Of a stretch of DNA of 42,922 nt, positions 23,937 through 35,600 are shown in pieces. The stretch lies in assembly GCA_026989015.1 (NCBI GenBank), contig JALSKD010000176.1:1-42922 (forward strand). Reading direction: 5' to 3'. A program made the translations under genes and the position numbers. This stretch comes from Gammaproteobacteria bacterium (GTDB lineage Bacteria > Pseudomonadota > Gammaproteobacteria > GCA-001735895). Positions within the stretch are counted from its first letter, which is position 1. The number at the start of each line of letters is the position of its first letter. Under the pieces are notes generated by a model. It saw only the letters and a list, made by a program, of their open reading frames with translations. It was not told where the DNA came from and ran no database searches.

Positions 23937-24027
23937 TGGCGGAGAGCGAGGGATTCGAACCCTCGATACGCTATCAACGTATACACCCTTAGCAGGGGTG
24001 CGCCTTCAGCCACTCGGCCAGCTCTCC
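23937..24027 (-). tRNA. serV: tRNA-Ser(GCU)
   Basis: The 91-nt minus-strand RNA has the acceptor GGAGAGC paired with GCTCTCC, discriminator G and an encoded CCA (23939-23937). The anticodon loop is CTGCTAA with anticodon GCT, for AGC/AGU codons. There is a long variable arm (class II tRNA) and a T-arm CGAGGGTTCGAATCCCTCG. The gene begins 19 bp after csrA stops, so it is probably cotranscribed with csrA; the same adjacency occurs in pseudomonads. Downstream are repeats derived from its own 3' end. Confidence 0.97.
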
Positions 24028-24046
24028 TGATGTGTTGCGGTTGCTC

Positions 24047-24241
24047 CTAGTAGCTGTTGCCCAGGTTCTCCTGATTCTGTTCAGCCTTGATCCGTTCGTA
24101 GATTTCTTCGCGGTGCACCGCCACTTCGCGCGGGGCATTGACGCCGATACGGACCTGATTTCCCTTGACGCCCAGCACGGTCACGGTTACATCGTCACCG
24201 ATCATCAAGGTCTCACCTACTCGCCTTGTCAAAATAAGCAT
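24047..24241 (-). CDS. csrA: Carbon storage regulator CsrA/RsmA
   Basis: CsrA is a small dimeric RNA-binding protein that blocks or stabilises mRNAs at GGA motifs. The 64-residue product begins [18 protein letters not shown] and contains the RNA-binding core residues (L4, R6, and the VAVHREEIY segment with Arg near 44). The ribosome site TTGGAGAT itself contains a GGA, so autoregulation is possible. Gene order alaS-lysC-csrA-tRNA-Ser is the classical gammaproteobacterial arrangement. The 159 bp before it probably hold its own promoter; TAGAAT and TATAGA are candidate -10 elements but neither has a good -35. Confidence 0.97.
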   Translation of the reverse strand: MLILTRRVGETLMIGDDVTVTVLGVKGNQVRIGVNAPREVAVHREEIYERIKAEQNQENLGNSY

Positions 24242-24400
24242 TTTACATCTCCAATTAAGTCAATCACATGAAGCGGGTTTGATCACTGCCACCCGTCTAT
24301 ATCCAATGAACACAGTCCCAATGTCCGAGGTTCGCGATTCTACCCGACATCAAAACACAGGGCCATAGCAAGACCGAGCGTTTTCGTCGGAAATTACGGA

Positions 24401-25639
24401 TTATTCGTCTTCCTCGCTTTCGGCCAGATCGAAGCCATCGTGCAGAGCGCGCACGCCCAGTTCGAGGTATTTCTCGTCGACGACGACCGAGACCTTGATC
24501 TCGGATGTGGAAATCATCAGGATGTTGATGCCCTCGCGGGCGAGGATCTCGAACATGCGGCTGGCAATGCCGGCATGAGAACGCATGCCAACCCCGACAA
24601 TGGACAGCTTGACGATGCGGTTGTTGCCGGAGACTTCGCGGGCACCGAGCTTTTCGGCCGTTTTCTGCAGGATCTCCAGCGCCGATTCATAGTCGTTGCG
24701 GTGCACGGTGAAGGTGAAGTCGGTGCTGCCGTCGTCCCCGATGTTCTGCACGATCATGTCCACCTCGATATTGGCGTCGGAGACGGGACCGAGTATCTCG
24801 TAGGCGACACCGGGGGTATCGGGCACGCCGTTGATGGTCAGTTGGGCTTCGTCGCGGTTGAACGCGATGCCGGAGATGACTGCCTGTTCCACGCTGTCTT
24901 CCTCGTTGTCATCGGATGTGATCAGGGTGCCTTCGCCTTCCTCGAAGGAGGACAGGACGCGCAGCGGCACATTGTATTTGCCGGCAAACTCGACGGCGCG
25001 GATCTGCAACACCTTGGAGCCGAGGCTGGCCATTTCGAGCATTTCCTCGAAGGTGATGCGCTCGAGGCGACGGGCCTCGGCGACCACCCGGGGGTCGGTG
25101 GTATAGACGCCATCGACATCGGTGAAGATCTGGCATTCGTCGGCCTGCAGCGCGGCCGCAAGGGCCACGCCGGTGGTATCGGAGCCGCCGCGGCCCAGGG
25201 TGGTGATGTTGCCGTCCTGGTCCACGCCCTGGAATCCTGCGACGACGACGATGCGGCCGAGCTCCAGATCATGGCGGATGTTGTCGGCGTCGATGGACAG
25301 GATACGCGCCTTGTTGTGGGCGTCATCGGTAAGAATCCGCACCTGCCCCCCGGTATAGGAACGGGCCGGGTAACCGCGCTTCTGCAGCGCCATCGCCAGC
25401 AAGGCGATGGTCACCTGCTCGCCGGTGGTGAGCAGCACATCCAGCTCGCGACCGCGCGCTCGGGGATCGATCTGGCGGGCAAGGTCGGTAAGGCGGTTGG
25501 TTTCACCGCTCATCGCCGATACCACGACCACCAGATCATGCCCCTGCTGCTTGTAGCCGATGATCTTGTCGGCCACCGCCTCGATGCGCTCGACGCTGCC
25601 GACCGAGGTGCCGCCGTATTTCTGGACGATGAGTGCCAT
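24401..25639 (-). CDS. lysC: Aspartate kinase
   Basis: Aspartokinase makes aspartyl-phosphate, the first step toward lysine, threonine and methionine. The 412-residue product has the N-terminal kinase domain with K7-YGGTS, LTTGEQV, TLGRGGSDTT and FTDVDGVYTTDPR, then two ACT domains (about 265-340 and 345-405) for feedback regulation. This is the monofunctional Pseudomonas/Corynebacterium-type size. It lies 58 bp after alaS, too close for a lysine riboswitch. The acidic C-terminus (LAESEEDE) is notable. Confidence 0.96.
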   Translation of the reverse strand: MALIVQKYGGTSVGSVERIEAVADKIIGYKQQGHDLVVVVSAMSGETNRLTDLARQIDPRARGRELDVLLTTGEQVTIALLAMALQKRGYPARSYTGGQVRILTDDAHNKARILSIDADNIRHDLELGRIVVVAGFQGVDQDGNITTLGRGGSDTTGVALAAALQADECQIFTDVDGVYTTDPRVVAEARRLERITFEEMLEMASLGSKVLQIRAVEFAGKYNVPLRVLSSFEEGEGTLITSDDNEEDSVEQAVISGIAFNRDEAQLTINGVPDTPGVAYEILGPVSDANIEVDMIVQNIGDDGSTDFTFTVHRNDYESALEILQKTAEKLGAREVSGNNRIVKLSIVGVGMRSHAGIASRMFEILAREGINILMISTSEIKVSVVVDEKYLELGVRALHDGFDLAESEEDE

Positions 25640-25697
25640 GGAGAGCCCGTTCAGGGTGAGCCGGTAAAGGACGCGGGATTATAGAGCCGGCGCGGAC

Positions 25698-28325
<2,628 letters not shown>

Positions 28326-28348
28326 TACATCCGGAAGTCAGGGGAAAA

Positions 28349-28786
28349 TCAGCGGAATAATCGCATGACTGCGTCTGCGGAAAAACCCCTATTTTGCAAA
28401 AACCGCGCCTGTTTCATGCGTTCCCGGTAGTCTTCGGGCAAGGCCTCGCCAAAGCGGCGCCGACGCTGTTCCTGCATCGACGCCTGCCAGTCGAAATCCA
28501 CTTCCAGGGCATCTCTGGCCAGCGCTTCCGGCACCCCGCGTTCGAGCAGTTCGCGGCGGATTCGCAGCGGGCCGTAGCCTTTCTGGCTGCGCTGGTAGAC
28601 CCAGGCCTCGGCGAAGCGGCGGTCGCTCTGCAGGCCTTCAGCGGCCAGCCGATCGAGTGTGCGTTCAATGTCTTCCGGATCGTAGCCGCGCACCCTCAGC
28701 TTCTCACTCAGCTGCTGGCGACTGTGCTCCCGCCGCGACAGCAGATCCATCGCCACATGACGGGCGCTGCGCGGCGGTGCAGCCAT
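28349..28786 (-). CDS. recX: Regulatory protein RecX
   Basis: RecX caps RecA filaments and inhibits recombination. The 145-residue product has the three-helix repeat pattern of the family: AMDLLSRREHSRQQLSEKLRVRGY, then LAAEGLQSDRRFAEAWVYQRSQKGYGPLRIRREL, and a C-terminal repeat with the EDYRERMKQARFLQNRGF segment. Its ATG overlaps the recA stop by one base (TGATG), so there is no room for the attenuating hairpin seen between recA and recX in E. coli; the two are translationally coupled. Confidence 0.93.
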   Translation of the reverse strand: MAAPPRSARHVAMDLLSRREHSRQQLSEKLRVRGYDPEDIERTLDRLAAEGLQSDRRFAEAWVYQRSQKGYGPLRIRRELLERGVPEALARDALEVDFDWQASMQEQRRRRFGEALPEDYRERMKQARFLQNRGFSADAVMRLFR

Positions 28787-29823
28787 CAGACCTCGCTGTC
28801 AGCGGTCTCGGTGTCGGCGGCGGGCTGGATGCTTTTCGGCAGCAGCTCCTCGCGCAGGCGCTGCTCGATCTCCTCGGCCATTTCCGGATGCTCCTTCAGA
28901 TAGCGGCGCACATTGTCCTTGCCCTGACCGATGCGCTCATCGTTGTAGCTGTACCAGGCGCCGGACTTGTCGATGATGCCCTGCTTGACCCCGAGGTCGA
29001 TCAGTTCGCCTTCCAGCGAGGTGCCCTCACCATAGAGGATCTCGAACTCGCACTGCTTGAACGGCGGCGCGACCTTGTTCTTGACCACCTTGACCCGGGT
29101 TTCGTTGCCGATCACTTCGTCACCGCGCTTGATTGCACCGATGCGGCGTATGTCGAGGCGTACCGAAGAGTAGAACTTGAGGGCATTGCCGCCGGTGGTG
29201 GTTTCGGGATTGCCGAACATGACGCCGATCTTCATGCGGATCTGGTTGATGAAGATGACCATCGAGTTGGAGCGCTTGATGCTGCCGGTGAGCTTGCGCA
29301 GGGCCTGGGACATCAGCCGCGCCTGCAGGCCGACATGGGAATCACCCATGTCGCCCTCGATCTCGGCCTTGGGAGTCAGCGCCGCCACCGAGTCGATGAC
29401 GATGACATCCACCGCACCGGAGCGCACCAGCATGTCGCAGATTTCCAATGACTGCTCACCGGTATCCGGCTGCGACACCAGCAACTCTTCCATGTTGACG
29501 CCGAGTTTCTCGGCGTATTGCGGGTCCAGCGCGTGCTCGGCGTCGATGAAGGCCGCGGTACCGCCCTTTTTCTGGCACTGGGCCAGCACCTGCAGCGCCA
29601 GCGTGGTCTTGCCCGAGGATTCCGGTCCGTAGATCTCGATCACACGACCCTTGGGCAGGCCGCCGATGCCCAACGCGATGTCCAGCGACAGGGATCCGGT
29701 GGAGATCGCTTCCATGTTGCGATCGATGCTGCCGTCGCCCATGCGCATGACCGAGCCCTTGCCGAACTGCTTCTCGATCTGGCCCAGCGCGGCGGCGAGG
29801 GCTTTCTTTTTGTTGTCGTCCAT
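28786..29823 (-). CDS. recA: Recombinase RecA
   Basis: RecA catalyses strand exchange and LexA self-cleavage. The 345-residue product has Walker [10 protein letters not shown] at 66-74, Walker [11 protein letters not shown], loop L1 ([23 protein letters not shown]), and the L2 segment [27 protein letters not shown]. The C-terminus is acidic. The ribosome site is AGGAG. The promoter region carries a GTTC-N7-GTTC repeat instead of an E. coli-type LexA box. The cinA gene that often precedes recA is absent; tldD lies upstream instead, with a hairpin between. Confidence 0.99.
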   Translation of the reverse strand: MDDNKKKALAAALGQIEKQFGKGSVMRMGDGSIDRNMEAISTGSLSLDIALGIGGLPKGRVIEIYGPESSGKTTLALQVLAQCQKKGGTAAFIDAEHALDPQYAEKLGVNMEELLVSQPDTGEQSLEICDMLVRSGAVDVIVIDSVAALTPKAEIEGDMGDSHVGLQARLMSQALRKLTGSIKRSNSMVIFINQIRMKIGVMFGNPETTTGGNALKFYSSVRLDIRRIGAIKRGDEVIGNETRVKVVKNKVAPPFKQCEFEILYGEGTSLEGELIDLGVKQGIIDKSGAWYSYNDERIGQGKDNVRRYLKEHPEMAEEIEQRLREELLPKSIQPAADTETADSEV

Positions 29824-29893
29824 AGGTGTCTCCTGAATCGTGATTGGGTTGGCGGTTACTGCTCGTGTCCGGGATTATTCCACAGACCGACGA

Positions 29894-29908
29894 GAACATA
29901 AAGAGAAC
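29894..29908 (-). promoter_or_regulatory. GTTC-N7-GTTC direct repeat at recA promoter (candidate LexA box)
   Basis: On the minus strand the sequence reads GTTC-TCTTTAT-GTTC, an exact match to the direct-repeat SOS box of alphaproteobacteria. It overlaps the expected -35 region of a promoter whose -10 is AATAAT (about 29874-29879), where repressor binding would block initiation. No CTG-N10-CAG box of the E. coli type was seen in the 172-bp gap. Confidence 0.55.
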
Positions 29909-29965
29909 TTTTGTCCGGTGAGGGCCACGCCTTGCCGGAACAGTGAGCGGAGTATATCGAATCAG

Positions 29966-29984
29966 TGGCTCAATAGATGAGCCC
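29966..29984 (-). terminator. Hairpin between tldD and recA
   Basis: A GGCTCA/TGAGCC stem with a 5-nt loop (extendable with one bulged base to GTGGCTCA) lies 12 bp after tldD. It has no U-tract. It probably separates the holA-tldD run from recA. Confidence 0.4.
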
Positions 29985-29995
29985 ACAATAAACGA

Positions 29996-31456
29996 TCAGC
30001 TTTCGGTGCCACCGACGGTAATCTCGTCGATCTTCAGCGTCGGCTGGCCGACGCCCACCGGTACCGACTGGCCGTCCTTGCCGCAGACACCGACGCCGGC
30101 ATCCAGCTCAAGGTCGTTTCCAACCAGTGAAATACGCTGCATGACTTCGGGGCCGGAACCGATCAGGGTGGCACCCTTGATCGGTGCGCCCAGCTTGCCA
30201 TGTTCGATGGCGTAGGCTTCCGTCAGCGAGAACACGAAGCGGCCGGAGGTGATGTCCACCTGTCCGCCGCCGAAATTGACCGCGTAGATACCCTTGTCCA
30301 CCGATGCAATGATTTCCTCGGGGTCGGCCTCGCCAGGCAGCATGTAGGTGTTGGTCATGCGCGGCATCGGCAGGTGTGCATAGGATTCACGGCGGCCGTT
30401 GGCGGTGACCGCGGCGCCCATCAGGCGGGCGTTGAGCTTGTCCTGCATGTAACCGCGCAGGATGCCGTCCTCGATCAGCGTGGTGGACTGGGCCGGTACG
30501 CCCTCGTCATCGACGCTGAGCGAACCGCGGCGGCGTTCGAGGGTGGAATCGTCGACCACGGTGACCCCCGGCGAAGCCACCCGCTCGCCGATGCGGCCGC
30601 TGAAGGTGGAAGTGCCCTTGCGGTTGAAGTCGCCTTCCAGTCCATGCCCCACGGCTTCGTGCAGCAGCACGCCGGGCCAGCCCGGACCCAGCACCACCGG
30701 CATCGCGCCGGCCGGCGCGGCTTCGGAACGCAGGTTGACGCTGGCGATACGCACCGCCTCACGGGCGTACTGGAAAGGCAGGTCACTGTCGAAGAAGGCG
30801 GCGTAGTCGTGACGGCCACCGCCCCCGGCGATGCCCTGCTCGCGGCGGCCCTGATCGTGCATCAGCACCATCACGGTCAGCCGCACCATGGGCCGAAGGT
30901 CGGCGGCCAGATCGCCGTCGCTGGCGGCGATCAGGATGTGTTCCAGGGAACCGGACAGGGAGATGATGACCTGTTCGATGCGTGGATCCAGGCTGCGTGT
31001 GAAGGCGTCCAGCTGCTTGAGCAATTCGACCTTGTCTTCGGCGCTGCGGCTGTCGATGGGGTTGTCTGGCGCATACAGGCGCTGCGGCATGGCCTGGCGC
31101 AGTTCCAAGCGCCCACCCTGATCCAGTCCGATGCGGGCGATGGCCAATGCATTGCCGGCGGCCTGCTTCAGCGCCGGCAGGCCAATGGCATCACTGTAGG
31201 CAAAGCCGGTTTTCTCGCCGCTGATGGCACGGATGCCGACCCCGGATTCGATATTGAAGGAGCCTTCACGGATGATGCCGTCATCGAGGGTCCAGGCTTC
31301 CTGCTGGCTGTGCTGGAAATACAGGTCCGCATAGTCGATGCCGGGGCGCTGCATGGATTCCAGCACCGAGGTGACCTGCGGCAGGGAGAGTTCGGCCGGT
31401 TGCAGCAGGGTGTGCTCGACCTGGGCCAGTGAGTCATGGTTGGAGGAGTCGGTCAT
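29996..31456 (-). CDS. tldD: Metalloprotease TldD
   Basis: TldD forms a heterodimeric zinc protease with TldE/PmbA that degrades unfolded peptides and matures microcin and CcdA-antitoxin substrates in E. coli. The 486-residue product (E. coli 481) has the zinc motif H266-E-A-V-G-H271 in [16 protein letters not shown], and the C-terminal segments [29 protein letters not shown] and [19 protein letters not shown]. The start overlaps the nit stop by 4 bp. It is the last gene of a long operon. pmbA is not in the window. Confidence 0.97.
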   Translation of the reverse strand: MTDSSNHDSLAQVEHTLLQPAELSLPQVTSVLESMQRPGIDYADLYFQHSQQEAWTLDDGIIREGSFNIESGVGIRAISGEKTGFAYSDAIGLPALKQAAGNALAIARIGLDQGGRLELRQAMPQRLYAPDNPIDSRSAEDKVELLKQLDAFTRSLDPRIEQVIISLSGSLEHILIAASDGDLAADLRPMVRLTVMVLMHDQGRREQGIAGGGGRHDYAAFFDSDLPFQYAREAVRIASVNLRSEAAPAGAMPVVLGPGWPGVLLHEAVGHGLEGDFNRKGTSTFSGRIGERVASPGVTVVDDSTLERRRGSLSVDDEGVPAQSTTLIEDGILRGYMQDKLNARLMGAAVTANGRRESYAHLPMPRMTNTYMLPGEADPEEIIASVDKGIYAVNFGGGQVDITSGRFVFSLTEAYAIEHGKLGAPIKGATLIGSGPEVMQRISLVGNDLELDAGVGVCGKDGQSVPVGVGQPTLKIDEITVGGTES

Positions 31457-32274
31457 GCGTCTCTCACGAAGAATTTGCGGTGTTTGAGTACCGGGAAGCG
31501 TTCGCGCATCTGCGCCTGCTGCTCGAGGTTGATGTCGGCGATGGCATAGCCGGCGCCGCCGGGCTTCTCATCGAGGATGTTGCCCCAGGCGTCGACGATC
31601 AGGCTGTGGCCCCAGGTTTCGCGGCCATTGACATGGAACCCGCCCTGGGCCGGGGCGATCATCGCGGTCAGGTTCTCGATCGACCGCGCGCGCAGCAGGG
31701 TATGCCAGTGCGCCTGTCCGGTCACCGAGGTGAAAGCCGAAGGCAGCACGAAGACCTCGGCACCACGGTCCAGCAGCAGCCGGAACAGCTCCGGGAATCT
31801 CAGGTCATAGCATATGGCCAGACCGAGCCGGACGCCATCGATATCGGCCACCACCACCTCGTGTCCCGGACGGATCACCGCCGATTCCTGGTAGCTTTCC
31901 TCGGCATCGGGCAGAGAGACATCGAACAGATGGATCTTGTCGTAGCGGGCGATGCACTGCCCCTCGCGGTCATACACCGGCAGACGGTTGTAGTAATGCC
32001 CGGAATCGGCGCGCACCGGCACCGTGCCCCCGGCGATGACGATGCCGTGACGCCGCGCCTGGGCGGCGAGAAAATCCTGGATCGGTCCCTCGCCCTCTTC
32101 CTCGGCCTGTTCGACCACATCTTCCTGGCGCACGCCGATGAGCCCGAAGTTTTCCGGCAAGGCAACCCACTCGGCACCGTCACGCACCGCCGCCTCGATC
32201 TGCTTTTCGGCCTCGGCCAGGTTGGCGGCGATATTGGAACCGGAGGCCATCTGGATGGCGGCAACACGGATCAT
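31453..32274 (-). CDS. Carbon-nitrogen hydrolase (Nit1-like deaminated glutathione amidase)
   Basis: The 273-residue product is a nitrilase-superfamily enzyme with the catalytic triad E41 (LPENFGL), K113 (YDKIHLFDV) and C155 ([14 protein letters not shown]). YDKIHLFDV and [13 protein letters not shown] are characteristic of the Nit1/NitA branch, which hydrolyses deaminated glutathione, a metabolite-repair reaction. The exact substrate is inferred. It sits between a small hypothetical gene and tldD with 4-bp overlaps on both sides, a common gammaproteobacterial arrangement. Confidence 0.9.
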   Translation of the reverse strand: MIRVAAIQMASGSNIAANLAEAEKQIEAAVRDGAEWVALPENFGLIGVRQEDVVEQAEEEGEGPIQDFLAAQARRHGIVIAGGTVPVRADSGHYYNRLPVYDREGQCIARYDKIHLFDVSLPDAEESYQESAVIRPGHEVVVADIDGVRLGLAICYDLRFPELFRLLLDRGAEVFVLPSAFTSVTGQAHWHTLLRARSIENLTAMIAPAQGGFHVNGRETWGHSLIVDAWGNILDEKPGGAGYAIADINLEQQAQMRERFPVLKHRKFFVRDA

Positions 32275-32657
32275 GGACTCAGTTCCTCCGGCAGACCGAC
32301 GCGCAGGCGCAGGCTGTCGCTGCTCTGCAGTCCGGGCGTCAGCAGAATGGCGTCGGAGGGTACGCCAAGGGACACCATCCAGTCACGCAATTCGATGGCC
32401 CAGAGCTCGCCACTGTCCTCGCCCGGGTAGCTGAGCATGATCAGTGCGCGTGGCGTCGACTCCCAGTAGGAGACGGCCAGCCGCACCGGTTCCATGCCGG
32501 CCACCACCGCGCCGCTGCGCGGTCGTGCCCAGTCATCGGCCGACAGTTCATAGATGCGCGCCGTGGCCGCGGAGAGGGCGGTCGGCGCCGCCAGCAGCAG
32601 GGCCAGCAGCAGTTCAGGAATTCGGATGGCCTTCAAAGCCTTCGTTCGGGTTTTCAT
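32271..32657 (-). CDS. Hypothetical exported protein
   Basis: The 128-residue product has a hydrophobic N-terminal segment (IPELLLALLLAAPTALSAATA) that fits a signal peptide. The remainder is a small soluble domain, with a motif RIYELSADDWARPRSG and a final RLRVGLPEEL. The start overlaps the end of yhdP by 44 bp in another frame; no later ATG keeps the signal peptide, so the overlap is likely real. Position between yhdP and nit suggests an envelope role, but I do not recognise a family. Confidence 0.7.
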   Translation of the reverse strand: MKTRTKALKAIRIPELLLALLLAAPTALSAATARIYELSADDWARPRSGAVVAGMEPVRLAVSYWESTPRALIMLSYPGEDSGELWAIELRDWMVSLGVPSDAILLTPGLQSSDSLRLRVGLPEELSP

Positions 32658-35600
32658 CGCTCGGATTTTCGGGTTTCTTGATCAGCTCGATCCTGGGATC
32701 GTTCCAGGGACCGGTCACGCGGTACCGGATCTCCACGCTCTTGTCGATGGGCTTCTTGAAGAGCTTCTGCAGCAACAGGATACCCCAGCCCAAGCCGCTG
32801 CCACCGGCGATGGCGCCGATCACCGGCAAGGTATCACCCACCTTGGGGATAATATACATGGTCTGGTCGTAGGTTTTTGTGCGCAGGTTGGTAATCCCCT
32901 TGATGCGCACCTTGGCCGAAGGCGAGTCCATCCAGGCATTGTCGGTGGACATGATCTCGCCCTTGATGCTGAACTTGCCACGGATCTTGCGGAATTCCAG
33001 GCCTTCGCGGACCACATCGCCGAAATCGAGGAACAGGCGGCGTGGCAGCGCGCTGAAACTGAGCAGGCCGACGAAGCGACCGGCACCGGGGTCCACATTG
33101 CGCAGATAGCCGTCCTTGAGGGTCAGGTCGACCTCGCCGATCAGCGTGTCCCAGTTGATGGCGTCGATGGCCCCGCCCCAGCCGATCTGACCGAAGAAGT
33201 CGATGTCCCCCCCGCGCAGCGTTTCACCCAGCCCCAGCTTCTGCACCACCTCGCCGAAACGCGGCCCCTTGATGGAGATGTTGAATACGGTGATGTCGTC
33301 TCCGGCCAGGCCGTTGTGCTGCCAGTGGCCGGTGGCGCGCAGCAGCACCTTGTCCTTGCGCAGATCCAGCCGCTGCACCTCGAAGCGCTCGCCATCGTTG
33401 CGGCTGCGCAACACCAGATCGGAAAATTCCATGTCCCGCCAGCGGAAGCTCTGGCTCACCAGCACCAGGTTGGGCATGTCCTCCAGCCTGGGGTTCCAGT
33501 CGTCGCTGTCGGGGGCATCGTCCCTGGCCTCGGGCCAGGTCAACTGCTCCAGTTCGAGCACGATCGGGCTGTCCGGACCGCTGACCAGCGGCCACAGCAT
33601 CCTGCCGCTGGCCGCCGATGACGACAGCGGGCCGCTGAGGTAACCGCCCTGTCGCTCCAGGGCCAGGGTCAACCCATCGATGCGCCGCCCTTTCCAGTCC
33701 AGACGCCCGACATCCAGATCCAGCAGCTGCACCCGCGCCAGCACGCCCTCGCCGGTCAGATCCAGTTGCTCGCCATGACGCCGGAACCAGCCCTGCCAGG
33801 CATCGACATCCAGGCGGTCGGCGACCCCTCGCAGGCGCCAGCCGGCATCGCCGCGCGGCAATGTACCGCCACCGACGACCAAGTTCAGGTACTGAACACG
33901 ATCCAGAGCGTCGCCGTCGGCAATGCTGTCGTAGCGGCCGCGGGCGCGCAGCCGCTTACCCAGATCGACGCGGAAGTCGAGGTACTGCTTCGGTGACAGC
34001 CGGCCGCCGAAGTGCAACGGCAGGGTTTCATCGGCCGCCAGATGCAGCGGCGCCGGCAGCGTCAGTTCCGTGCCCTTCAGGTCGCTGCGGGCATCGATGT
34101 CGAGGCGGACACCCCGGCTGTCGCGCGCGGTGTCCAGACCCAGTTTCAGTGTCCAGTCGCTGCGCCCTTTGAACAGGGTGCCGAACACCGGCGGCATCAG
34201 CCCCAGCAGGCGGCGACTGCGGATCCGTCCTTCGACGCCGATATCGGTGCGCCCGGTCTCCAGATCGCCATCGATGGCGATATCGACCGGATCGCCGGCA
34301 TACAGGGCCTTCAGCCCGGAACCGGTCAGCCGCCGTTGTTTCAGGACGAGCCGGCCGCGCAGCGCGCTGACATCCAGCAGCCAGTCCGGCGCTTTCCACA
34401 CCACACCGTCGAAACCCACATCGGCGTTGACCGAAAGCGGCGGCTGTTCGGTATGCGACAACGGTATTTGCAGACCCAGCGCCAGCTCCACCGGTCCGCT
34501 GATCGATTCGGTCGGCGCGCGCAGGCGCTGGAACAGCGGCAGTTCCTCGACCGTCGCCAGACTGTCCAGCAGGTCCCCGGCATCGTTGCGGGCCTGTGCC
34601 GAAAGCAGCAGCCGCGCCCGGGTCATGTCGGGAATCTCGACCGCCAACCGCTGCGCCCGGGCGCGACCAAAGTCCACATCCGCGAAGCGGGCCGTCATCG
34701 CCGTATTGTGGAATTCCAGCGTGCCCCGGCCTCGGCTCACCGCCGGCCAGCCCGGACGGTAGGCCAGTTGCGGATCATCGATCTCCAGCCAGGCCACGAA
34801 TTCACCGGCCTGGCGGGCGGTGAGTTGCTTCAGGGGGTCGGTGCGTCCGTGGAACAGCAGTTCGGCGCGCCGTGCCGTACCGCCGCGCACGGCTTCATCC
34901 AGCCAGGCCACGGTGGCCGGCGGCATGATGGATGTCGGCAGGTAGCGCGGGGTGGCCGAGGCATTGGCGCGGCTGGCGGTCGCGCGCAGCGACAGGAACG
35001 GCCGTTGTCCCGGCTCCGCCTCGAGGCGGAGCCGTCCCTCGAGCGCGGCATCGGCGTTCTCCAGTGCAAATCGGGGACTGTCCAGCAACAGCCGATCCGG
35101 CAACAGGCTCAGTTGCAGCTCCGCATCCAGTTTCGAGGCATGCAACGGATCGCGGAACAGATCGCCAAAACCCAGCCACAGGTCACGGGAGGCAATGCCG
35201 GCAGCGGCATCACGGCCGCGCCCGACCAGCCGCAGCGACAGGTTGCGCAGGCCCGGTAACCGTCCGACGCGTTCGAAACGCGCCTGCTGCAGATCCAGTG
35301 CCCAGCGGCTGTCGTCCGGCTGCCGCGGCCGGTAGTCCAGCAACAGGTTGCGCAGTCGGCCCTGAACCCGGCTTTCGGCAAGCCAGCGGGCCGCGGCCGG
35401 GTCCAGCAAGGGTTGCAGCCAGTGACTGGCGGCCGCCGGATCCAGCTCCTGTATCCAAACCTGCAGGCCCGATGCGGCCGGGTTCCAGTACTGCTGGCTG
35501 GCCACGGGCGGCAGATGGCGAGCCCCCTGCCGCAACCCCTGCAGGCGCAGGTCGCTGCGCCAGCCTTCTCCGTCCCGCATCAACTGCTGTTCGACGCGCA

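Noticed and set aside
23543-23954. CRISPR-like array
   Set aside because: The units are 179 bp, nearly identical throughout and lack short repeats with unique spacers; they derive from the tRNA 3' end.
23487-24030. Several plus-strand ORFs through the repeat array and tRNA (products with MAESEGFEPS-like and GERGIRTLDT-like motifs)
   Set aside because: They translate the reverse strand of tRNA-Ser and its repeats, a familiar annotation artefact; no ribosome site and no independent conservation expected.
25640-25697. Lysine riboswitch before lysC
   Set aside because: Only 58 bp separate alaS and lysC, far too short for the about 170-nt aptamer.
29824-29995. E. coli-type LexA box (CTG-N10-CAG) at recA
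   Set aside because: None of the CTG triplets in the gap has CAG at the required distance; the GTTC direct repeat was kept instead.
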